NCBI GenBank assembly: GCA_016200595.1 | Contig: JACQEL010000620.1 | Location: 1-7,857 of the forward strand | Length of the DNA: 7,857 nucleotides | From: Deltaproteobacteria bacterium | GTDB lineage: Bacteria > Desulfobacterota > Binatia > Bin18 | Direction of reading: 5' to 3' | Part shown: one piece after another, positions 1 through 5,052 of the stretch | Numbering within the stretch: the first letter of the stretch is position 1 | Layout of the letters: the number at the start of each line of letters is the position of its first letter | Translations under genes and position numbers: made by a program | Notes under the pieces: model-generated | Databases searched by the model: none | Told to the model about the DNA's origin: nothing | Seen by the model: the letters and a program-made list of their open reading frames with translations, nothing else

Positions 1-2
1 AA

Positions 3-275
3 GGTGTCGCCGAGAAGAAGATGTTTGGCGGCCTCACCTTCATGCTTCGCCGCCATATGTGCTGCGGGGTAGTGAACGACGAACTGGTCTTGCGCCTTGG
101 CCCCGAACAGGGGGAGAAAGCCCTCAAGCAACCCTATACTAGAGAGTGCGACTTCACGGGCCGACCCATGAAGGGAATGGTCATGGTGACACCCAGTGGA
201 TACAAAACGGACAGCGCTCTCCGGAAGTGGGTGCGGCAGGCGGCTGACTTTGTGCTGTCTCTCCCTGCAAAGTAA
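3..275 (+). CDS. TfoX N-terminal domain protein, 5' end missing
   Basis: The reading frame is open from the left edge (GVAEKKMFGG...) to a TAA at 273-275, so the true start lies outside the window; the ATG at 21 is internal. The signature K-K-M-F-G-G followed by a hydrophobic strand, then V-V-N-D-E-L-V-L-R, and the later G-R-P-M-K-G-M stretch with a C-terminal helix (LRKWVRQAADFVLSLP) match the TfoX/Sxy N-terminal domain. Stand-alone domains of this type are about 100-120 residues, so some 20-30 residues are missing. In gamma-proteobacteria TfoX/Sxy activates competence genes with CRP; stand-alone N-terminal-domain proteins in other bacteria mostly have unknown roles, so a competence function should not be assumed. 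The next gene is convergent on the minus strand. Confidence 0.85.
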   Translation, partial: GVAEKKMFGGLTFMLRRHMCCGVVNDELVLRLGPEQGEKALKQPYTRECDFTGRPMKGMVMVTPSGYKTDSALRKWVRQAADFVLSLPAK

Positions 276-362
276 GCTGTCGCCTCCAGTGTTCATGACC
301 TTGGAGAAGGTGTGTAGCCTCCCCACCAATACCCGCTCCGGCACCGCGAGAGGTTTGATCGC

Positions 363-409
363 CGCGAAGAATCTCATGCCGAGACTCTTCGTTGCACTCA
401 GGGTGACAA
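363..409. repeat. Dispersed hairpin repeat, copy 1
   Basis: A 10-bp stem (366-375 with 381-390, loop ATGCC) has one A/C mismatch on the + strand, which becomes a G-U pair in minus-strand RNA. It is followed by a CACCCTGAG-type arm (minus sense). The 11-mer CGAAGAATCTC at 365-375 recurs in reverse complement at 2217-2227. Read on the minus strand, the element gives the peptide C-H-P-E-C-N-E-E-S-R-H-E, which I recall as a common spurious ORF product from intergenic repeats in many bacterial genomes. It lies just past the 3' end of the thioredoxin-like gene, so it would sit in that transcript's 3' region. It occupies much of the 188-bp gap at 276-463, where I see no gene. Confidence 0.6.
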
Positions 410-432
410 CTCTCGTGTGCCACTCTCATGCC

Positions 433-464
433 GCCTGGTTTAGCAGGACAGAAAACAACCAGGC
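433..464 (-). terminator. Stem-loop at the 3' end of the thioredoxin-like gene
   Basis: A perfect 8-bp inverted repeat, GCCTGGTT (433-440) and AACCAGGC (457-464), encloses a 16-nt loop and overlaps the first base of the stop codon region of the minus-strand gene. No T-tract follows on either strand, so it is not a classical intrinsic terminator; it may protect the mRNA 3' end or take part in termination. Position is the main argument. Confidence 0.3.
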
Positions 465-997
465 TAGGGCTCGGCCAGTAAGGTCTGGATCTGTTGCTCG
501 GTCTGCGCATAGCTGCCTTCGCCGAGGCGCGAGTAGCGGATGAGACCCTCCTTGTCGATCAAGTACACGGTCGGCCACGCGCGGTTGCCGTAGCGGTTCC
601 AGGTCGCAAAATCGTTGTCGGTCACGACCGCATACGAGATCTGTTGCTCGCGAACGTAATGCTCCACGTTTTTGACATATCGCTCAAAGTCGGTTTCCGG
701 CGTGTGGACGCCGATCACCACTAGCCCTTGATCTGCATACTTTCGGTGCCACTCCTTCACATAGGGTTGGACGTTGCGGCAGTTGTAACAACCGAAAGTC
801 CAGAATTCGACCATCACCACCTTACCCTTAAGGTCGGCGAGATGGAGAGGCTCGGTATTGATCCAGGTCTGCCCGGTGATCTCAGGAGCAGACCTGCCAT
901 TTTCACCAGCATGCACAGACTCCTTATTCGCGACAATGATAAAGATCGCCAAGAATGCCACAAGGAATACGGAGGCTCTCATTGCTTTGGCTCTCAT
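464..997 (-). CDS. Exported thioredoxin-like protein, DipZ C-terminal-domain type
   Basis: A 177-residue thiol-disulfide oxidoreductase of the TlpA/DipZ-like thioredoxin fold. Residues 1-30 look like a Sec signal (basic start, hydrophobic VFLVAFLAIFIIVA, likely cleavage after SVHA). The redox motif is C70-Y-N-C73 within WTFGCYNCRN, and the cis-proline is P142 (AWPTVYLID). The stretch GLVVIGVHTPE and the later NDFATWNRYGNRAWP closely follow the pattern of the soluble thioredoxin domain of DipZ proteins, but the CcdA-like membrane part of DipZ is absent here and no ccdA-like gene is nearby. It probably works in the periplasm or outer cell envelope, reducing or oxidising protein thiols; direction cannot be read from sequence. 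AAAGGAG lies 6 nt before the chosen ATG, which favours it over the in-frame ATG at residue 6. Neighbouring genes are far enough away to suggest its own transcript. Confidence 0.88.
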   Translation of the reverse strand: MRAKAMRASVFLVAFLAIFIIVANKESVHAGENGRSAPEITGQTWINTEPLHLADLKGKVVMVEFWTFGCYNCRNVQPYVKEWHRKYADQGLVVIGVHTPETDFERYVKNVEHYVREQQISYAVVTDNDFATWNRYGNRAWPTVYLIDKEGLIRYSRLGEGSYAQTEQQIQTLLAEP

Positions 998-1179
998 CGA
1001 GTGCTCCTTTCACAGAGGATTCCCTCCGGTCATCATTACAGTGATTACATGGCCCAGAGCGGCTGTTGCTTGTGTACATCAACTTACATGCCACGGAAAA
1101 AGTTCCTAGTGGTTTGTCGGGGGAGAATGACCGAGTGAGTAGTCACCACTGCCTCATGGACAAAATCTGTGCGCGGGCG

Positions 1180-1209
1180 CTTGCTGGCGGGCACAGCCCG
1201 CCCTACAAG
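1180..1209. repeat. GC-rich hairpin, GGCGGGC-ACA-GCCCGCC
   Basis: A perfect 7-bp stem (1186-1192 with 1196-1202) closes a 3-nt loop, and outer CTTG (1180-1183) can pair with CAAG (1206-1209) across small bulges. The form GGCGGGC...GCCCGCCCTAC resembles a REP-like intergenic hairpin repeat that I recall from many bacterial genomes. There is only one copy in this window, so its repeat nature is inferred. No T-tract follows. Confidence 0.45.
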
Positions 1210-1239
1210 ACTGTGGGAGATCAAAGAGGGGCAAGGTTA

Positions 1240-1265
1240 GAGGGACGTAACCTACTGCGTCCCTC
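1240..1265 (+). other. Stem-loop downstream of the YceI-like gene
   Basis: GAGGGACG (1240-1247) pairs perfectly with CGTCCCTC (1258-1265); a T-G and an A-T pair can extend the stem inward to leave a 6-nt loop. CCCTC (1261-1265) can alternatively pair with GAGGG (1268-1272). It lies about 50 bp past the stop of the minus-strand YceI-like gene. There is no T-tract, so it is not a standard terminator; it might be part of a mobile hairpin repeat or an RNA 3' structure. Confidence 0.35.
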
Positions 1266-1315
1266 CAGAGGGTAAGGGGCCTGTGAGTTATAGGTCGTTG
1301 ACCTGGAATGCTTTT

Positions 1316-2005
1316 TTACTTCTTCGCCTGCGCGCCGTTGTCGCTAATAGCGAAAATGTTCACGTCGATTGTCTCTTCAGTGGCCACCACGTTCGCGAGC
1401 TGTTGTACCCGTGCGAGCCACCCCGCTGTATTCTTAGGGCTGATGCCATATTGTTCACGATCGAAGCCCTCAACCTTTGCACGAATGCGGTACGCTCGCC
1501 CTTCTCCCAGCGAGCCTGGCGGAAGGAGGATGACCGTCCCCTGAATTTTCTCGGGCTGGCCATTCTCACGCTTGCGACCACAGATGGAAAAGGTGCCTTC
1601 CGTCGTAAAGGCAACGGGCTGTTTCTCTGCCAACGGCGAGGGCAGTTTGACGTGCGGCACATCCAGGTCAAAGGTACACTTCTTGGGATTGCTCTTTTTA
1701 TTGGTTGCCCATTGCTGAAAGTGATCAGTTTTGGTGTCGTCACTATCAACTTTGATAGAAGTTAACGGCACCGAGCACTTCGCGTGTCCTTCCAATTGTC
1801 CTTCCTCGGCCGTGAGGGTGCACCCAACTCCGGAGCTGACCGCCATAATCCGTTCACCCAGGGCGGCATCGAACACCGCACTGAAAGTATTGTTGCCCGC
1901 CTCAGGGTCAACCTTAAAAGTGCTGGAATCTGCCAGCACCGGCTGAGCGCAGGTCACTGCGGCTGCAGCAACCGCCAGAATCATCATCTTCACGTACTTT
2001 CTCAT
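1316..2005 (-). CDS. Exported YceI-like domain protein
   Basis: A 229-residue protein with a clear Sec signal peptide (MRKYVK, then a hydrophobic Ala/Val-rich core, probable cleavage after PVLA at residue 25). The mature part starts STFKVDPEAGNNTFSAVFDA, like the first strands of the YceI lipocalin-like fold. It then has a V-P-L-T-S-I-K-V-D-S-D-D-T-K-T-D-H-F segment (compare the family's 'sidT...RD.HL' stretch) and a late G-T-F-S-I-C-G region followed by the ...GFDREQYGISP motif typical of the domain end. YceI proteins bind isoprenoid or other apolar ligands; many are periplasmic and their physiological roles vary. Four cysteines remain after export, which is unusual for the family and could form disulfides. 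AGGAG lies 8 nt before the ATG. Divergence from canonical YceI makes the family call good but not certain. Confidence 0.72.
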   Translation of the reverse strand: MRKYVKMMILAVAAAAVTCAQPVLADSSTFKVDPEAGNNTFSAVFDAALGERIMAVSSGVGCTLTAEEGQLEGHAKCSVPLTSIKVDSDDTKTDHFQQWATNKKSNPKKCTFDLDVPHVKLPSPLAEKQPVAFTTEGTFSICGRKRENGQPEKIQGTVILLPPGSLGEGRAYRIRAKVEGFDREQYGISPKNTAGWLARVQQLANVVATEETIDVNIFAISDNGAQAKK

Positions 2006-2167
2006 GAGTTGTTCTCCTCTCTTATGGTAGCTCGTTTTGCAGCGTTTCTGCTGCTACCACCTTGCACCTCTATAAATGTCGAACGTGGCGGAAAAGTTTC
2101 AGGCGGAGTGACTTGAGCATCTTCGCGCGTAGACCCAGATGACATTGGCACCCTTTCTCTGGGGCAG

Positions 2168-2272
2168 ATGTAGGGGCAACCCCCTGTGGTTATCCTGAAG
2201 GATCTCAACGCAACACGAGATTCTTCGGCCGGAGTTTATCCTGAGCAGAGTCGAAGGAGCCTCAGAATGACA
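2168..2272. repeat. Cluster of degenerate dispersed repeats, copy 2
   Basis: Two elements abut. The first (about 2168-2200) has the form GATGTAGGGGCAACCCCCTGTGGTT, with GGGGCAACC facing a decayed GGTTATCCT arm, like the common intergenic element ending in GTTGCCCCTACATC. The second (about 2190-2272) contains TATCCTGA...GGATCTC, then GAGATTCTTCG (2217-2227, reverse complement of 365-375), then TTATCCTGAGCAGAGTCGAAGGAGCCTCAGAATGACA in sections. Repeated TCCTGA/GAAGGA and the 'GAATGACA' end are typical of these elements as I recall them. In minus sense they translate to 'SEAPSTLLRINSG'-type junk peptides. Confidence 0.55.
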
Positions 2273-2375
2273 GGAATGGGAGGCGTGGCTGAGTTGCAAT
2301 TTTCTCTGTCATATCGGACAAGTCAAATGCAGATTTTTGCACGTTGCGAAAACCGTTAAAGTGCCTCTGCACCTG

Positions 2376-2406
2376 ATCGCGCGGCGTTTCCCGTACGCGG
2401 CGCGAT
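2376..2406 (-). other. GC-rich stem-loop downstream of the HAD gene
   Basis: ATCGCGC (2376-2382) pairs with GCGCGAT (2400-2406). After one G/G mismatch, GCGT (2384-2387) pairs with ACGC (2395-2398), giving 11 pairs and a 7-nt loop. It starts about 17 bp past the stop of the minus-strand HAD gene. No T-tract follows directly on the minus strand, so intrinsic termination is only a possibility. Confidence 0.35.
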
Positions 2407-2422
2407 ACCCACGTGAAAACAA

Positions 2423-3076
2423 TCACTGTACCAAGGGTGCTACCTCCTCCAGAGACCGCACCGTCGCGTCGGGGGCAACTCCCAGATCGTCCAGAACCGC
2501 GCCTGAGCGATTTACCCAGTAGACCGTGAAGCCAAACGTTTTGGCTCCGACAACATCGAATCCGTTCGCTGAAAGAAACCCGATTTCTTCTCGTGCTCCA
2601 CCAATATGTTGAAGCGCTAGCTCGTACACGCGCGGCGCCGGTTTATAAATGCGTACGGTATCGACACTCAGCACGGTGTCAAATTCTTTCTGCAGCCCGG
2701 CGCTTGTGAGCAGGGTGCTGAGCATCATAGGGCTCCCATTCGACAGCACCACGCGCTTGCAGTGCGGCAAACTCGCTAGCGCCGTTCTCACCTCGGGGAA
2801 AGGCTGCAAGTGAAGCCAGGCTTCCAGTAGACGCCGCCTCCCCCCCGGCGACAGGCTTAGGCCTTCTCGCTTTAATACGTAGCTTAGGGCCTCCTCGGTG
2901 ACTTGCCAAAAATCCGCGTATCGTCCTATCAGACTACGCCAGAAGGTGTAGTCCAGTTGCTTGGCGCGCCAGCTTGCCACAAAGGCCTCAGGCTGCGGCA
3001 GGAGATCTCGGCAGACTTCCACCAGCGAACTCACATCGAAGAGTGTTCCGTATACATCGAACACCAAGGCTTTCAT
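2423..3076 (-). CDS. L-2-haloacid dehalogenase-type HAD hydrolase
   Basis: A 217-residue HAD-superfamily enzyme of the (S)-2-haloacid dehalogenase (type II) group, which hydrolyses L-2-haloalkanoic acids to D-2-hydroxy acids through an aspartyl ester. All signature parts are present, numbering from the ATG: nucleophile D7 in FDVYGTLFD, the substrate-binding arginine R37 (WRAKQLDYTF), motif II SNG (S112), K145 in YKPAP with Y151, and motif III S-A-N-G-F-D (S169, N171, D174), followed by FGFTVYWVNR. This spacing matches the family closely and separates it from phosphatase-type HADs. Length is normal and there is no signal peptide, so it should be cytoplasmic. AAGGAG lies 8 nt before the ATG at 3074-3076; a TTG directly upstream (3077-3079) is a less likely start. 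It is divergent from the metallopeptidase gene, and no haloacid permease or regulator is adjacent, so the natural substrate stays open. Confidence 0.9.
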   Translation of the reverse strand: MKALVFDVYGTLFDVSSLVEVCRDLLPQPEAFVASWRAKQLDYTFWRSLIGRYADFWQVTEEALSYVLKREGLSLSPGGRRRLLEAWLHLQPFPEVRTALASLPHCKRVVLSNGSPMMLSTLLTSAGLQKEFDTVLSVDTVRIYKPAPRVYELALQHIGGAREEIGFLSANGFDVVGAKTFGFTVYWVNRSGAVLDDLGVAPDATVRSLEEVAPLVQ

Positions 3077-3079
3077 CAA

Positions 3080-3244
3080 CCTCGCTCCTTCCCCTCCTCT
3101 CGCTACAAAGCGGGGAGCGGCTTAGGGTTATTATTTTCCGTATTCTAGCTGATGCCGAACTACAACGAATGGGAACCCTGTACCCAGGCTTTAGGGTTTC
3201 AACTTGTGCGCCGAGTCGCAATACGCCTGCGCCAGAGAACAAAC
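3080..3244. promoter_or_regulatory. Divergent intergenic region between the HAD and metallopeptidase genes
   Basis: About 165 bp separate two genes read away from each other, so both promoters should lie here unless they overlap the coding parts. An AT-rich patch, TTATTATTTTCCGTATTCTAG at about 3127-3147, has a TATTCT that could be a + strand -10, but no correctly spaced -35 is evident. The placement is inferred from gene orientation only. Confidence 0.35.
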
Positions 3245-4312
3245 ATGAAACATTGGATAATAAGCACCATCGCTACAGCCCGCATTTGCCTGAGTCTGCA
3301 ATCTGCTCCAGGCACAATATGTTGGTCACTTGCCGCCGCGGCAGAGTCATCAGAGACACCTGCGGATACCCTTGCGCCTGCCCAGCTCGCTGTAGAGAAC
3401 GTGACGATTGCGGTTACTTTCTCTCCCGGCAGCCTGGAATTGCCACGTTCGCAGCTGTTGGATTGGATTACCGTGTCAGCCCGAGGTGTGGCACGCTACT
3501 ACGGTCAGTTCCCGGTATCGCATGTACGTGTTTTGCTGACCCTGGAGAAAGGAGCGGGTGTCCGCTCTGGCACCACTCACGGCGGGCAAGATCCGTCGAT
3601 TAAGATTTGGTTGGGCCAGTTCACTGAGGCAGAAATGCTGCAGCGTGACTGGATCATGACGCATGAGATGGTTCACTTGGCTTTCCCAAATGTACCGGAC
3701 ACCCATCAGTGGCTGGAAGAAGGGCTCGCCACTTATGTTGAGCCCCTGGCACGTCTTGGCGTGGGACAAGTCCAAGCAGAGAAAGTCTGGCAGGATTTGG
3801 TAGACGGACTGCCACACGGATTGCCGAAGTCTGGAGATCAGGGACTCGACTACACCCATACGTGGGGACGAACGTATTGGGGAGGCGCCCTGTTTTGTCT
3901 CCTGGCAGACCTTGAGATCCGGCAACGCACCGCGAACGCACGCGGGTTGCAGGATGCGTTACGAGCAATTGTCGCGGCAGGAGGCACGATGGCAGCAGCA
4001 TGGCCACTGCCCCGCGCCCTGCAAGTCGGAGATCAGGCAGTCGGGGTTTCGGTCCTGACAGACCTGTATGAGCGGATGAAAGCGCGCCCTGTGGACATTA
4101 ATCTCGTAGACTTATGGCAACGGCTCGGTGTCGAAGGGCGTGGGGATACAGTAGTCCTTCATGACGACGCACCACTGGCCGCGGTTCGGCGCGCCATTAC
4201 TACCGCCGCGCAAGACGAGGAGCAGCTACCCAAGAAGGCAACGCCGCAGGGAAGAAATAGAACTGAAAGTAAAAAGAAAATCAAAAGCGGAGGGGATGCA
4301 GTGATAGAGTAG
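3245..4312 (+). CDS. Exported gluzincin-type metallopeptidase (HEMVH)
   Basis: A 355-residue probable zinc peptidase of the MA clan, resembling the 'peptidase MA-like' families. The zinc site is H140-E-M-V-H144, with E159 in W-L-E-E-G-L-A-T-Y as the likely third ligand; this HExxH...EGLA(T/V)Y arrangement is typical of gluzincins. Residues 1 to about 33 (MKHWIISTIATARICLSL...SLAAAAES) read as a somewhat weak Sec signal, so it probably acts outside the cytoplasm. The middle has a W-G-R-T-Y-W-G-G-A-L-F helix as in related peptidases, and the end is a Lys/Arg-rich, low-complexity tail (about residues 325-355). I chose the ATG at 3245 because it opens the signal peptide; the frame extends to an ATG at 3152 but those 31 residues look non-coding. 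The ribosome-binding site is weak (AGAGAA). No partner gene is adjacent and the substrate is unknown. Confidence 0.78.
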   Translation: MKHWIISTIATARICLSLQSAPGTICWSLAAAAESSETPADTLAPAQLAVENVTIAVTFSPGSLELPRSQLLDWITVSARGVARYYGQFPVSHVRVLLTLEKGAGVRSGTTHGGQDPSIKIWLGQFTEAEMLQRDWIMTHEMVHLAFPNVPDTHQWLEEGLATYVEPLARLGVGQVQAEKVWQDLVDGLPHGLPKSGDQGLDYTHTWGRTYWGGALFCLLADLEIRQRTANARGLQDALRAIVAAGGTMAAAWPLPRALQVGDQAVGVSVLTDLYERMKARPVDINLVDLWQRLGVEGRGDTVVLHDDAPLAAVRRAITTAAQDEEQLPKKATPQGRNRTESKKKIKSGGDAVIE

Positions 4313-4323
4313 AGAATTTTTGC

Positions 4324-4362
4324 GTACGGTGTGGTAAAACATTCTCGTCACGTACTCTTTTT
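4324..4362 (+). terminator. Possible terminator of the metallopeptidase gene
   Basis: GTACGGTG (4324-4331) can pair with CACGTAC (4349-4355) with one bulged G and a 17-nt loop, followed by TCTTTTT (4356-4362). It lies in the 75-bp gap between two convergent genes, 12 bp past the metallopeptidase stop. The stem is short and the loop long, so the call is tentative. Confidence 0.3.
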
Positions 4363-4387
4363 CTCCGAGCATTTCCCCACCGCGCCT

Positions 4388-4720
4388 CTATGCCTTGTCC
4401 TCCGCTACCCGCCTCAGCGCCTTGGCAAATTTTTCCAAGGTCTCCGGGCGGTTCAGTTTTGCCACAAAAGCCTCCCACTCTTTAATCTGGGTGGCAATAA
4501 ACTCTTTCCCCTTCTTGGTCAGACGAAACGGCTGCGGACCAGTAGCTGGTTGAATGAGCCCCTTACGCACCAGGGAAGCGGTCGCCGTGCCGATGTCTTC
4601 CTTCCCGCGCACTTCTCCGCTATACCACCCGGAGGTGCGGGAATCTTTCTGCACGGCGCGTAAGACTTGCAAACAGTGCCGTGCCATGCCTAATTCTTGC
4701 GCCGTCGGTTCCTTAGCCAT
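4388..4720 (-). CDS. Small basic protein, probable winged-helix DNA-binding
   Basis: A 110-residue protein that I cannot place in a named family. It begins with a helical segment (ELGMARHCLQVLRAVQK). The stretch about residues 40-58 (KEDIGTATASLVRKGLIQ) has the pattern of a helix-turn-helix recognition helix, and P-F-R-L-T-K-K-G-K-E-F-I-A (about 63-76) looks like the wing and final helix of winged-helix regulators, where '(L)T.KG..(F/L)' is common. The C-terminus is helical and charged (LEKFAKALRRVAEDKA). There is no signal peptide or membrane segment. GAGGAAG lies 6 nt before the ATG, strong support for a real gene. It is monocistronic and convergent with the metallopeptidase gene. A transcriptional regulator role is inferred from fold pattern only; the target is unknown. 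Confidence 0.7.
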   Translation of the reverse strand: MAKEPTAQELGMARHCLQVLRAVQKDSRTSGWYSGEVRGKEDIGTATASLVRKGLIQPATGPQPFRLTKKGKEFIATQIKEWEAFVAKLNRPETLEKFAKALRRVAEDKA

Positions 4721-4889
4721 GTATTACTTCCTCTCAGCTAGAATGCTCTCTCTTCTTCTGCGTCCTCCTCGCCCCGCACTGAGGAAAGGAGGGCTAGAAA
4801 AGGACCCTACCTTTTCGCCGCTGCCTTCTCCGCATTGCGAGTACGACTTTTTGTGAGGGGGACCCGCCACACCACTTCCATCACCCGCT

Positions 4890-4939
4890 TCTCGCTCCTG
4901 CGAGAGCCTCCCCTTTTGTTTAGCCTCTGGAGGGCTCTC
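4890..4939. other. Two mutually exclusive stem-loops
   Basis: Hairpin A: TCTCGC (4890-4895) with GCGAGA (4900-4905), loop TCCT. Hairpin B: GAGAGCCTCC (4902-4911) with GGAGGGCTCTC (4929-4939), one bulged G, 17-nt loop. They share 4902-4905, so only one can form at a time. They lie about 115-160 bp beyond the propeller/RTX stop in minus sense. No T-tract follows either on the minus strand. A regulatory role is possible but unsupported. Confidence 0.3.
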
Positions 4940-4943
4940 TCGT

Positions 4944-4953
4944 GTGTTAACAC
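4944..4953. promoter_or_regulatory. Perfect 10-bp palindrome GTGTTAACAC
   Basis: An uninterrupted palindrome in non-coding sequence about 225 bp upstream of the small winged-helix gene. It has the shape of a dimeric regulator's site, but one copy of this length can occur by chance. Confidence 0.2.
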
Positions 4954-5052
4954 GGCAGGACACGATTGACAAGAACGACTCGTGGGTCAGCTGTCCTGGT
5001 GAGTCTGCCTTCGCCCCCAGGCAGCTACACGCAAGCCCGCCCGCAGCGCCGG

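Larger units (their letters stand above)
998..1315. other. Gene-free stretch between the thioredoxin-like and YceI-like genes
   Basis: No convincing gene. The left end must hold the leader and promoter of the minus-strand thioredoxin-like gene, but I cannot point to a clear -10/-35 pair. The right part holds two hairpins (listed separately at 1180-1209 and 1240-1265) and a small palindrome, AGGTC-GTT-GACCT (1292-1304), just past the stop of the YceI-like gene. Short + strand frames here translate the hairpin repeat (A-G-G-H-S-P-P-Y) and have no ribosome-binding site or family resemblance. Confidence 0.6.
2006..2422. other. Gene-free stretch with repeats and the YceI-like gene's leader
   Basis: No gene is supported. 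The left 100 bp should hold the promoter of the minus-strand YceI-like gene. TATAGA in minus sense (2069-2074) is a possible -10 but has no good -35 partner. The middle (2168-2272) is a cluster of degenerate dispersed repeats, and the right part holds a GC-rich stem-loop next to the 3' end of the HAD gene; both are listed separately. Open frames here (up to about 70 residues) run through the repeats and lack a ribosome-binding site. Confidence 0.6.
4721..5052. other. Gene-free stretch upstream of the small winged-helix gene
   Basis: This holds the leader and promoter of the minus-strand winged-helix gene (right of 4720) and the 3' flank of the propeller/RTX gene. I see no gene. A minus-strand frame at 4724-5062 is open but overlaps the propeller stop and has low-complexity, repeat-like composition. 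An imperfect CCTCCTC (about 4764-4770) ... GAGGAAAGGAGG (about 4781-4792) inverted repeat around GCCCCGCACT resembles degenerate intergenic hairpins. Hairpins at 4890-4939 and a palindrome at 4944-4953 are listed separately. Confidence 0.55.

Noticed and set aside
181..510. Minus-strand frame containing C-H-P-E-C-N-E-E-S-R-H-E
   Set aside because: This peptide comes from the intergenic repeat at 363-409, not from a protein family.
1066..1275. Small + strand frame containing A-G-G-H-S-P-P-Y
   Set aside because: It translates the GGCGGGC hairpin repeat and has no ribosome-binding site.
464..2005. Thioredoxin-like and YceI-like genes as one operon
   Set aside because: They share orientation but are 318 bp apart, with two strong hairpins between them and separate ribosome-binding sites.
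3152..3244. Upstream ATG for the metallopeptidase, adding 31 residues
   Set aside because: The extra residues have no signal or domain character, while the ATG at 3245 opens directly into a signal-like sequence.
2974..3603. 209-residue + strand open frame over the HAD/peptidase junction
   Set aside because: It overlaps two well-supported genes in other frames and has no recognisable domain.
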